Shown: positions 1-6,279, numbered from the stretch's first letter. The stretch: 7,119 bases of DNA from Clostridiaceae bacterium (GCA_012798865.1 JAAZMK010000038.1:1-7119), one strand, 5' to 3'. Numbers and translations: made by a program. Notes: generated by a model not told the origin, from the sequence alone.

Positions 1-182
1 AACTCCGCTAACCGCTTCGTGATAAATCCGGGACCCGCACCGAACTCAATGACACGATCGCCCGGTTTCAGGTCAAGAATCGATAATATACGTTCAATCA
101 CATCAACATCGATGAGAAAAACTTGTCCGAGCGAGTGCTTAGGACGCAGATCGAATTCTTGAAGCAACGCAAGGTAAGACAT
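1..182 (-). CDS. rsmA: RsmA/KsgA 16S rRNA adenine dimethyltransferase, N-terminal part (cut by window start)
   Basis: Only the first 60 codons are present; the gene runs off the left edge. The family uses S-adenosylmethionine to dimethylate two adjacent adenines in the 3' helix of 16S rRNA late in small-subunit assembly, in the cytoplasm. The fragment has the RsmA/Erm opening, with LRPKHSLGQVFL at residues 12-23, then the Rossmann motif I, VIEFGAGPG, at 44-52. ATG at 182 is the only usable in-frame start: upstream ATGs at 196 and 213 are in other frames. No Shine-Dalgarno sequence is visible before it, so translation may depend on coupling with the 3D-domain gene that ends 27 bp upstream on the same strand. 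One oddity is Val21 where the family nearly always has Asn or His in the GQ(N/H)FL motif. The neighbour order supports RsmA over an Erm resistance methylase. Confidence 0.92.
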   Translation of the reverse strand, partial: MSYLALLQEFDLRPKHSLGQVFLIDVDVIERILSILDLKPGDRVIEFGAGPGFITKRLAE

Positions 183-209
183 GATGATAATGACATGATC
201 GTCGCGCGT

Positions 210-1421
210 TCATGGTGATGTGGTGATCAGGTAGATACCGGGCGTCCAGTTCGAGCGCGTCAGATATTGGCACTCGTCGGCATCGTAACACAAGTCGAAA
301 TTTGCGTTACTTCGATCACCGACAACTGCCAGCCCGTACCCTACGACAAAGACAACCGAGCCGCGAGGGTAAATGAAAGAATCGACATACGAAACAGCGA
401 CGATCCCGCGTTGCGCGTGTATACCGGACGCTGTGTTGTGGCAGACAGGTGTCATGTGACCGAGAAAACACTTGCCGTATTTACGTATCTGCTCTCTGCA
501 AACAGCTAGACCATCGTAATGCGTCACATACCGCGCGCCCATCATCTTGGAATAGGCGATTGTAACGCCGTCGACCGTAATGGTTCCGTCACCGTTATCG
601 GTGAATGTCTCATAATGGCGATTGATGGAAGGGCTGCCCTCTTTGTTGATGAGCCCATATTGTTTGATCATAGCGAAGTTGCCGCGAGCCACATCGTTAG
701 AACCGCCTGCTGGCGGATTAATGAACGTGAGTATACCTTCCGGAGGCTTTACCGTTGTCTTGCCCGTGGTCGAACCTGACGTCTTTGCCGACGTTGGCGA
801 AGTTGTTGTCGACGGCGTCGAAGTCGTTGTAGTCTCAGTCGCAGGCTTATAGATCGTTATGAAATCGCGCGAGACGTACCCGAACACCATACCGGGCAAG
901 CGCACATTTGCCCACTTGTCATTGAGCGCTATTACGCGCAACGGCGTACCGTAATCGAGTCGCTGTAAAATCTTCGAAGCCGTTGAAGGCTGTTCGCGCA
1001 AGTTAAGACCGATTTTTGAATTGACATAATAGCGAATATCGACCGACTCAAATGCTTTCGGATCGCGCGTTGTTATTAAGGGCGTTGTCGTTGATGTCGT
1101 CGCAGGCAGAGTCGTTGGTGCAGTAGTGGACGTTGCGCCATGCAGTTCGTCCGCGTGATCTGAAGAATCCTGCTCTATGGAACCAACATCGACGAGATGA
1201 CGGTCTATCAGACCGACTCCCCCATCAGGCAGTGCTTCGGCGCCGCTCTCGAAAGTCGTTGATCCAAGAAGAAACAGCTCGTCGGCGGGTATAAATTGAA
1301 GCGCGTGATCAGTATCATTTGAACGCATAATCAGACGAATCGAAAACACAACGAAAACCGCCGCAACCAAAACTAGCGCGGTCGTCATCAACATTCTGTC
1401 AAACTTTCGTCTACGTCGCAT
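210..1421 (-). CDS. Membrane-anchored SH3b and 3D-domain cell-wall protein (YabE/RpfB-like position)
   Basis: A 403-residue protein. ATG at 1421 is chosen because GGAGAAG lies 7 nt upstream; an in-frame ATG 14 codons earlier (1463) lacks such a site. Visible order: basic start (RRRRK) and one membrane segment at about 10-28, acting as a signal anchor; a variable stretch; a Thr/Ser/Pro linker at about 97-118; a bacterial SH3 domain at about 129-191 with the typical GLNLREQPS near its start and WANVR, GYVS later; a second Thr/Ser-rich linker at 194-227; and a C-terminal region at about 298-390 matching the 3D domain (TASG at 330-333, GIVAV, YPRGS, GYGLAVVGD). 3D domains are related to the MltA lytic transglycosylase fold and act on peptidoglycan; SH3b domains bind the wall. 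Location just before rsmA mirrors yabE near ksgA in Bacillus. Asp369 and Asp376 are in place, but the first family Asp is Ser344, with Asp347 nearby. Five Cys lie in the last 100 residues. Wall binding is well supported; enzyme activity is uncertain. Confidence 0.85.
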   Translation of the reverse strand: MRRRRKFDRMLMTTALVLVAAVFVVFSIRLIMRSNDTDHALQFIPADELFLLGSTTFESGAEALPDGGVGLIDRHLVDVGSIEQDSSDHADELHGATSTTAPTTLPATTSTTTPLITTRDPKAFESVDIRYYVNSKIGLNLREQPSTASKILQRLDYGTPLRVIALNDKWANVRLPGMVFGYVSRDFITIYKPATETTTTSTPSTTTSPTSAKTSGSTTGKTTVKPPEGILTFINPPAGGSNDVARGNFAMIKQYGLINKEGSPSINRHYETFTDNGDGTITVDGVTIAYSKMMGARYVTHYDGLAVCREQIRKYGKCFLGHMTPVCHNTASGIHAQRGIVAVSYVDSFIYPRGSVVFVVGYGLAVVGDRSNANFDLCYDADECQYLTRSNWTPGIYLITTSP

Positions 1422-1474
1422 ATGATAACTTCTCCGAAAGTGCGAAAGCACACACTCGCGCAATATATGGCATT

Positions 1475-1503
1475 ATTTTAGGACGATTTCTTGAAAATGG
1501 CAA
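1475..1503 (-). promoter_or_regulatory. Sigma-A-type promoter for the 3D-domain gene and rsmA
   Basis: Read on the minus strand, TTGCCA (1503-1498) is followed by a 17-bp spacer and TAAAAT (1480-1475), a close match to the housekeeping consensus with ideal spacing. Transcription would start near 1468, leaving a leader of roughly 45 nt before the ribosome site and ATG at 1421. No other promoter is apparent before rsmA, so the two genes probably share this transcript. Confidence 0.6.
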
Positions 1504-1589
1504 CTTTTTGGCTGCTCCGGTAAAAAGTGAACCAGATAAGACAAGCTGCTTAAATAGTGAATTGCACAGCTGACCTTTTCATAGTGTGG

Positions 1590-1617
1590 TAGACTTATTT
1601 CGTTCGAGAATTATAGT
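1590..1617 (+). promoter_or_regulatory. Candidate promoter for the sortase gene
   Basis: TAGACT (1590-1595, four of six consensus positions), a 16-bp spacer, then TATAGT (1612-1617, five of six). It is the best pair found upstream of the sortase, but the -35 half is weak, so this is tentative. The transcript would start close to the inverted repeat at 1628-1650. Confidence 0.3.
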
Positions 1618-1627
1618 TCTGAACAGC

Positions 1628-1650
1628 ATTCCATCAATCGAGCATGGAAT
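1628..1650. repeat. 7-bp inverted repeat in the sortase leader (possible operator)
   Basis: ATTCCAT (1628-1634) and ATGGAAT (1644-1650) are perfect inverted copies with a 9-nt spacer. The site lies just after the candidate -10 box and 55 bp before the sortase ATG, where a repressor site could act. The arms are AT-rich and no T-run follows, so it does not look like a terminator. Confidence 0.4.
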
Positions 1651-1705
1651 TGCGACATAACGGCGAGCGCTTATCGCTAATCATTGGAAAGGACCGGCAT
1701 CTTAC

Positions 1706-2689
1706 ATGAGACGACCAAAATTTGTTTCGGAGATGAATAATTTCGTGCCTGCTGATAAACACGAACCAACCGATCCGATCCCGGTCACAACGATTCCCGA
1801 TTCTTTAGATAAAACAACCATCTCTTACGAGAAAAACAAAGTATCGCCTCTCCTTCACCACACTGGTGAAGGAATTGATGAGTTCATCGCTTTGAATGAT
1901 AAAGAAGGTTACAATGGTGAAACGAATCAAGATATATCGGGTATCAAGATGACGAAGGGGTCAAAGAAGAAACGCATTGTTACCAATGCTTTAACAATAC
2001 TTGCCATTTTGTGTTTCGCGCTTGGAATCTATTTCCTCGCTTTGCCGTCAATAGTCCACAAGAACCAAGATGATGCCGCCCAAAAGTTGCTCGAAGAAGT
2101 CAAAAAGAATCCGGATGGTGCTGAAATTACGGTCAGGGCAGGTGACGTCAACGCGCCGGGAAGCTTTAGCCCGGGATTAGATATTCTTGTCCGACCGGGC
2201 GAAATCCCCGACCCTAACAGACCGACCACTACAGAAGAAACTATTGATCGCGATACGGTGATCACGATCAAAACCGATACTATTATGCGTATACCAAAAA
2301 TCGATTTGGAAATCGCCGTAGCACCCAATGTCAAATCCTCTTCCCTGTGGGTATTGCCGGGGCACTACCCGTCAAGCGTTCATCCCGGAAAGAAGGGTGT
2401 CGCAGCATATTTTGGACATCGTATGTACGGCAAGGGACGTCATTTTAATCGCTTAGATGAAGTCGAAAAAGGTGACACCATCGAAATTCAGCGAAAAGGA
2501 AAAATATACACATATACCGTCGACGCCCAACGCATTATCGATCCGATCGATTTAGGCAAATACGTTTTTGAAGAGACATCCAAAGCAAAAATTGTTCTCG
2601 TCACATGCCATCCGATCCAAAAAACCGGCGTACCTAAATACAGAATTGTAATTCAGGGGCATCTGACGGATACCCGAGATGCCGAATAA
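1706..2689 (+). CDS. Membrane-anchored sortase (LPXTG transpeptidase family)
   Basis: A 327-residue sortase. The family cleaves a C-terminal sorting motif and joins the protein to peptidoglycan or to pilin subunits outside the membrane. The catalytic triad is visible: His238 in FGHRMYG, Cys301 in LVTCHP, and Arg313 in KYRIVIQG. Supporting family segments are GRHFNRLDEVEKGD (244-257) and the start of the barrel at about 190 (DTIMRIPKID). One membrane segment lies at about 91-115 after a SKKKR basic stretch, followed by a linker of about 70 residues. The GHRMYG and TCHP pattern suggests a class C/D/E type rather than class A or B; I cannot place it further. An AAAGGA site lies 12 nt before ATG 1706, rather far. 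An internal ATG at 1949 (Met82), with GGG 7 nt upstream, would give a 246-residue sortase of ordinary length without the long polar cytoplasmic head. No substrate with a C-terminal sorting signal is seen in the window. Confidence 0.95.
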   Translation: MRRPKFVSEMNNFVPADKHEPTDPIPVTTIPDSLDKTTISYEKNKVSPLLHHTGEGIDEFIALNDKEGYNGETNQDISGIKMTKGSKKKRIVTNALTILAILCFALGIYFLALPSIVHKNQDDAAQKLLEEVKKNPDGAEITVRAGDVNAPGSFSPGLDILVRPGEIPDPNRPTTTEETIDRDTVITIKTDTIMRIPKIDLEIAVAPNVKSSSLWVLPGHYPSSVHPGKKGVAAYFGHRMYGKGRHFNRLDEVEKGDTIEIQRKGKIYTYTVDAQRIIDPIDLGKYVFEETSKAKIVLVTCHPIQKTGVPKYRIVIQGHLTDTRDAE

Positions 2690-2695
2690 TGATCG

Positions 2696-2935
2696 TCAGT
2701 CAAATAGTTCGTCAAGTGAAAGGTCGCTCAAGACGGTCGTAAGGATTGCCGCCTCTTCGCGCGTCAATGTGATGCCCTTACCCATCTTGGTATGATCGGG
2801 CGACCAGTCGCGAATATCGAGTTTAGGCGCCGAGCCATTCCAGCTAACAAAATTTAATTCGCGGCTCCAACCTGTTTTCGCGCTGCTCGAAAGCACTGCG
2901 AGTTCTTTCTTGATTTCATACGTGAAATTTGCCAT
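2696..2935 (-). CDS. ydbC: YdbC-like PC4/p15 domain single-stranded-DNA-binding protein
   Basis: A 79-residue cytoplasmic protein that is nearly all PC4 domain. The Bacillota YdbC signature is clear: TGWSRELNFVSWNG at 21-34, PKLDIRDWSPDH at 37-48, and KMGKGITLT at 50-58. Known relatives form small dimers that bind single-stranded nucleic acid, and the eukaryotic PC4 domain is a transcription coactivator; the bacterial role is not settled. The start at 2935 has GGAG 7 nt upstream. The gene is tail to tail with the sortase, with only 6 bp between stop codons and no terminator between them, so the two transcripts probably overlap at their 3' ends. It lies 142 bp downstream of the phosphorylase on the same strand and could be read from that promoter or from one of its own; I found no convincing promoter. 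Confidence 0.94.
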   Translation of the reverse strand: MANFTYEIKKELAVLSSSAKTGWSRELNFVSWNGSAPKLDIRDWSPDHTKMGKGITLTREEAAILTTVLSDLSLDELFD

Positions 2936-2960
2936 ATCCTATCTCCATCTTGTCATGTTT

Positions 2961-2985
2961 GTTTTGCCTTCTTTTCCGGCAAAAC
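2961..2985. repeat. 8-bp perfect inverted repeat in the ydbC leader
   Basis: GTTTTGCC (2961-2968) and GGCAAAAC (2978-2985) flank a 9-nt loop, 26 bp before the ydbC start. The RNA of the minus strand would form a stable short hairpin, but no T-run follows on that strand, so a standard terminator for the phosphorylase is doubtful. A leader hairpin or a protein-binding palindrome is equally possible. Confidence 0.5.
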
Positions 2986-3053
2986 CATTATGTTTTCTTG
3001 CAAGAGACGTAGATTACCCTAACTCCTGCTAAAACAACTATAAGAATCATTAA

Positions 3054-3070
3054 AGGCGCTTATAGGCGCT
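3054..3070. repeat. Short direct repeat AGGCGCT, 10-bp period
   Basis: AGGCGCT occurs at 3054-3060 and again at 3064-3070 with a TAT spacer, starting 7 bp beyond the stop codon of the phosphorylase. A period of one helical turn would suit side-by-side protein binding, but two copies of seven bases can occur by chance. Confidence 0.35.
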
Positions 3071-3077
3071 CATCCCG

Positions 3078-5453
3078 TTAGCCTATGCTCTTTCGCTCAA
3101 CTTTCCAGATGTCCTCGGCATAATCGCGAATGGTACGATCAGAGCTGAAGTGCCCACTTGCGCAGATATTATTCCAACACATTTTTGCCCAGTTGATTTG
3201 GTTGCGGTAAGCGGCATAAGCTCTGTTTCTTGTTTCGCGATAATCGTCGAAATCGCCCAGCACATAATAGGGGTCGGCTTTCTCGTAGCTTGATCCCTGA
3301 AGAAGTCTATTGTAGAGAGCGCGGAACATCCCGGTGTTGCCGTCCGAAATAGCACCACTGACTAGGGTGTCGACCACACGCTTAAGACCTTCTATATTTT
3401 CATACTGCCAGTGCGACGCATAGAACTTCTTCGTTGCGGGGAAATCCTTTAAACGAGGTCCGAACATAAAGGCGTTGTCCTCTCCGACCTGCTGGAGGAT
3501 CTCAATGTTCGCCCCGTCGTATGTGCCGACCGTCAGAGCACCGTTCATCATAAATTTCATGTTACCCGTTCCGGATGCTTCCATGCCGACCGTTGAAATC
3601 TGCTCCGAAATGTCGGCGGCAGGGAAAATCTTCTCCGCAAGCGAGACATTGTAGTTGTGCATGAAGATGACGCGCATCTTGTGACTTACGTCGAGATCGT
3701 CATTGACGATACGTGCGATCTCGTTGATAAACTTGATCGTCGCCTTTGCGAGGAAATAACCGGGCGCCGCTTTTGCGCCAAAGATATAGGCGACGGGCGG
3801 CATATTGAGGAGCGGATTCTCCTTCAGCTTGTAGTATCGATCGAGAATTTCAAGCGCATTCATCAACTGACGCTTATACTCATGAAGCCGCTTGATCTGC
3901 ACATCGAAGATAAAAGAAGAGTCGATATCAATGCCCTCGCGCTCCCTGATCAAATCGGCGAGACGCTCTTTGTTCCTTGCCTTAACTTCAAGCAGATTGC
4001 GCATCTCATGCGTATCATTGGCGAATTCTTTCAGTTCCAACAGCCTGTCCATATCCGTCAACCACGCATTGGAACCGCTGAGACGCGTCAACATGGAGGC
4101 GAGATCGGGATTGCACAAATTGAGCCAACGACGCGGCGTGACGCCATTCGTCTTGTTTCTGAATTTATCTGGCCACCAACGGTAGAACGGATTGAATACC
4201 TCGTGTTTCAGAATTTCACTGTGAATCTTCGCCACGCCGTTAATGGAATTACATGCATAAATGGCGAGAAGAGCCATATGAATCTGATTGTCGTGAATGG
4301 GCGCGAGCGCGTCGATCTCCTGCTCATTGTGACCTTTTTCAAACGCTTGCTCCCTGAACTGTTTGTCGATCATCTCGATAATCTCGAGAATGCGCGGGAA
4401 CAGGAAGCGGAAGATTTCGATGTCCCATTTTTCAAGTGCTTCCTGCATGATCGTATGATTCGTAAAGGCGAATACCTTCGTCACAATCTCCCATGCCTCA
4501 TCCCAACTCTGCTGATTTTCATCGATCAGGAGGCGCATGAGCTCAGGAATAGCCAAAACGGGGTGCGTATCGTTCAATTGAATGATGTTCTTGTCCGCAA
4601 AATGTGAAAAGTCATAGCCGTGCTGTTCGCGGTACTTACGCACGATCGTCTGCAACGATGCAGATACGAAGAAATACTGTTGACGCACACGGAGCACTTT
4701 CCCGTCGTATGTCGTGTCATTCGGATAGAGAACACGACAGATGTCCTGCACGCGATTGCGCATGATGACGGCATCGTCGAATCGCTGTGAGTTGAACAGA
4801 TTGAAGTCGAACTCTTCCGCAGGTTCTACCTTCCAAAGACGGATGGTGTTGACGTTCCTCGTACCCCATCCAGTCACCGGCAAATCCCAAGGAACGGCGT
4901 AAACGTCCATATCTCGGTAATGGACGAGCACTTTGTCTTCACGTCTCGTCGCCAGAAACGGATACGGGAGTTCCATCCACGCGTCAGGATATTCCTTCTG
5001 ATGACCATGCTCAATCTCTTGTCGGAACAGTCCGTAGCGGTACAAAATTCCGTGACCGATAACAGGAAGTTCCATCGTCGCGGACGAATCGATAAAGCAC
5101 GCTGCGAGACGTCCAAGACCGCCATTACCAAGCGCGGGGTCCGTCTCCTCGTTCAAGATCGTATCGAAGTCAAATCCCGCCTCATCGACGAGTTCTCGAA
5201 TGACATCGAGCAATTCCCTATTAATCAGATTGTTGAGCAAACTGCGTCCAACGAGAAATTCGGCGGAAAAATAGTGAACTGCGCGCCCCACCTGATACAG
5301 CTTGCGCGTCGCCTCCCAGCTGGGACCGATCGTTTCCATGACGGCTCGCGATAGCGCCGTCCAGTACTCGTGCTCTCCGGCATGAGCGACACTCTTGCCA
5401 TACTCAGCATAAAGATGAGATTCAATTCTCTTCGCTAAAAGTTCTTTATCCAT
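3078..5453 (-). CDS. glgP: Glycogen/maltodextrin phosphorylase (GT35)
   Basis: A complete 791-residue alpha-glucan phosphorylase, close to the usual bacterial size. It splits alpha-1,4-glucans from the non-reducing end with phosphate, giving glucose-1-phosphate in the cytoplasm. Family blocks run without interruption: DPALGNGGLGRLAA (105-118), RQQYFFVSASLQ (257-268), IQLNDTHPVLAIPEL (291-305), TNHT with His333, NGVTPRRWL (436-444), KRLHEYKRQLMNAL (521-534), and the pyridoxal-phosphate site EASGTGNMKF, with Lys633 as the cofactor lysine, followed by GTYDGANIEI. The N-terminus is short and lacks the phosphorylation segment of animal enzymes. GAGG lies 6 nt before the ATG at 5453. No other glycogen or maltose gene is in the window, so glycogen versus maltodextrin preference cannot be told. 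Two long open frames on the opposite strand are shadows of its codons. Confidence 0.98.
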   Translation of the reverse strand: MDKELLAKRIESHLYAEYGKSVAHAGEHEYWTALSRAVMETIGPSWEATRKLYQVGRAVHYFSAEFLVGRSLLNNLINRELLDVIRELVDEAGFDFDTILNEETDPALGNGGLGRLAACFIDSSATMELPVIGHGILYRYGLFRQEIEHGHQKEYPDAWMELPYPFLATRREDKVLVHYRDMDVYAVPWDLPVTGWGTRNVNTIRLWKVEPAEEFDFNLFNSQRFDDAVIMRNRVQDICRVLYPNDTTYDGKVLRVRQQYFFVSASLQTIVRKYREQHGYDFSHFADKNIIQLNDTHPVLAIPELMRLLIDENQQSWDEAWEIVTKVFAFTNHTIMQEALEKWDIEIFRFLFPRILEIIEMIDKQFREQAFEKGHNEQEIDALAPIHDNQIHMALLAIYACNSINGVAKIHSEILKHEVFNPFYRWWPDKFRNKTNGVTPRRWLNLCNPDLASMLTRLSGSNAWLTDMDRLLELKEFANDTHEMRNLLEVKARNKERLADLIREREGIDIDSSFIFDVQIKRLHEYKRQLMNALEILDRYYKLKENPLLNMPPVAYIFGAKAAPGYFLAKATIKFINEIARIVNDDLDVSHKMRVIFMHNYNVSLAEKIFPAADISEQISTVGMEASGTGNMKFMMNGALTVGTYDGANIEILQQVGEDNAFMFGPRLKDFPATKKFYASHWQYENIEGLKRVVDTLVSGAISDGNTGMFRALYNRLLQGSSYEKADPYYVLGDFDDYRETRNRAYAAYRNQINWAKMCWNNICASGHFSSDRTIRDYAEDIWKVERKSIG

Positions 5454-5474
5454 TTATTACCTCACTAGAGTCCA

Positions 5475-5494
5475 TGCCAATCGGCAAAAACCGA
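5475..5494. repeat. Two overlapping small palindromes at the glgP transcription start
   Basis: TGCC-AATC-GGCA (5475-5486) is a near-perfect 12-bp palindrome, and TCGG-CAAAAA-CCGA (5481-5494) shares half of it. The two stems cannot form at once. They fall just downstream of the -10 box at 5500-5505, in the first 20 nt of the expected transcript, a usual place for a repressor site. No match to the CcpA cre consensus was seen. Confidence 0.4.
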
Positions 5495-5499
5495 GAGTC

Positions 5500-5508
5500 A
5501 TTATATCA
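5500..5508 (-). promoter_or_regulatory. Extended -10 promoter of glgP
   Basis: On the minus strand the bases read TGA followed by TATAAT (5505-5500), a perfect -10 box with the TGn extension directly upstream. No good -35 box lies 16-18 bp further up, as is often true for extended -10 promoters. The start would be near 5493, giving a 40-nt leader containing the GAGG site at 5460-5463. Confidence 0.55.
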
Positions 5509-5575
5509 GATGTTTTAATCCCGCGTGGCGTTCTGGCAGTCATATATTTATTCACCATGATCTCGAAGCGTCATT

Positions 5576-5640
5576 TTGACAGGTAAAGGCTCGTGACGCA
5601 CATAACTCTGACTTGTCAACAACATTTGGTCAAATACATT
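5576..5640 (+). promoter_or_regulatory. Candidate promoter elements for the A24-like gene
   Basis: A perfect TTGACA lies at 5576-5581 with CATAAC at 5601-5606, a 19-bp spacer that is longer than ideal. A second pair, TTGTCA (5613-5618) and TACATT (5635-5640) with 16 bp between, overlaps the first palindrome of the pair at 5613-5659. Either could drive the gene at 5703; neither is strong in both halves. Confidence 0.3.
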
Positions 5641-5659
5641 TATATCGACGTGTCAACAC
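5613..5659. repeat. Pair of related palindromic decamers upstream of the A24-like gene
   Basis: TTGTCAACAA (5613-5622) and GTGTCAACAC (5650-5659) share the core TGTCAACA and are each TGT-N2-ACA palindromes with one more paired base on each side. Their centres are 37 bp apart. The first overlaps a candidate -35 box. They look like a two-site operator, but no regulator gene is in the window. Confidence 0.4.
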
Positions 5660-5702
5660 ATCCATCGCTCAAAGCAGAAACTGAATATGAATACGAGAGA
5701 AT

Positions 5703-6257
5703 ATGGTCGATCATCTATTATTTGGCTGCCGCGTCGTGGTCTTGGCAATTATGTCGACCCGAGACATGCGTAAACAAATCGTTCTCGATCGCGACCTCGC
5801 ATGGTTCGCTTTTCTCAACACGCTGCCCCTACTTTTGTCCCCAACGTATCCGAACAATTCGTCGCTACCTCCGGTCATCGTATCCCAAGTGATGAACATC
5901 GATGAGATGAGCGCAATAACCGCCAATCAAGCGGTGTCGGCATTAGCTCCCCTACCGCTATGGCTTGCCCAATTGCTCTTTCTCGCTTTATCGACCGGCG
6001 GGGCGCTTTTTCTCCTCTTCACGTCGTTTGTTCTAAAGTGCGCATCTTTAAAGGAAATGATCGGCAAAGGAGATGTGCTTTTTACGCTCGCCGCAGGGCT
6101 TGGAAGCGACTACACAATGTCCTTTCGAATGGTCATGCTTGCCTTTGTTCTCGCTATGCCCGCAGCTTTAATCATTAAATGCGCAAGACGCGAACGGGAG
6201 AATATTGCATTCATCCCCTTTCTTTCACTCGCCTTTCTTTGCTTAACACTCTTTTAA
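5703..6257 (+). CDS. Minimal prepilin-peptidase-like (A24) membrane protein
   Basis: A 184-residue membrane protein. The second half resembles the A24 peptidase domain of type IV prepilin peptidases and TadV/CpaA: GKGDVLFTLAAGLG (121-134) matches the GxGD block with Asp124, then a membrane segment at about 139-160, a basic RRER loop, and a final segment with IAFIPFLSLAFL (168-179), like the family's IPFGPFLAL end. Near the N-terminus STRDMRKQI (18-26) matches the SxxDLRxRxI block with Asp21 as the other catalytic Asp. It lacks the N-terminal methylase domain of PilD. ATG 5703 is the first start after an in-frame TGA at 5688; the ribosome site is weak (GAGAG very close). The first membrane segment is short and contains Arg10. 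The family cleaves and exports pilin-like leaders; no pilin gene or ATPase is present here. The match is by motif spacing only, so identity is moderate. Confidence 0.65.
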   Translation: MVDHLLFGCRVVVLAIMSTRDMRKQIVLDRDLAWFAFLNTLPLLLSPTYPNNSSLPPVIVSQVMNIDEMSAITANQAVSALAPLPLWLAQLLFLALSTGGALFLLFTSFVLKCASLKEMIGKGDVLFTLAAGLGSDYTMSFRMVMLAFVLAMPAALIIKCARRERENIAFIPFLSLAFLCLTLF

Positions 6258-6266
6258 ACTTACGTA

Positions 6267-6279
6267 TTGCTATAAGCAA
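6267..6279. repeat. Small perfect hairpin after the A24-like gene
   Basis: TTGCT and AGCAA flank a 3-nt loop, 9 bp past the stop codon at 6255-6257. The stem is AT-rich and no T-run follows, so it is at best a weak RNA stabiliser or terminator. The rest of 6258-6406 holds no gene that I can support. Confidence 0.25.

Noticed and set aside
267..852. Overlapping plus-strand open frames opposite the 3D-domain gene
   Set aside because: They mirror the Thr/Ser-rich linkers and the 3D domain on the other strand; the Val-rich translations come from repeated Thr codons read in reverse.
1078..1135. LPAT inside the first Thr-rich linker of the 3D protein as a sortase signal
   Set aside because: It is internal, lacks the Gly of LPXTG, and is not followed by a hydrophobic segment and basic tail, so it is just part of a low-complexity linker.
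3657..4607. A 316-codon open frame on the plus strand
   Set aside because: It lies fully antisense to the well-supported phosphorylase gene, has no recognisable domain, and is explained by the codon use of glgP.
4920..5354. A 144-codon open frame on the plus strand
   Set aside because: Also antisense to glgP, with no family features and no ribosome site.
5613..5636. CtsR-type operator (tandem GGTCAAA heptads)
   Set aside because: Only one GGTCAAA copy is present (5628-5634) and the partner with a 3-bp spacer is missing.
5687..5773. A 28-codon upstream frame overlapping the A24-like start
   Set aside because: No ribosome site and no recognisable peptide; the overlap with 5703 is in a different frame. 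It could be a leader peptide but nothing supports it.
5593..5892. A 99-codon plus-strand frame overlapping the A24-like gene
   Set aside because: The predicted protein has no family features, whereas the frame from 5703 carries membrane segments and the GxGD block.
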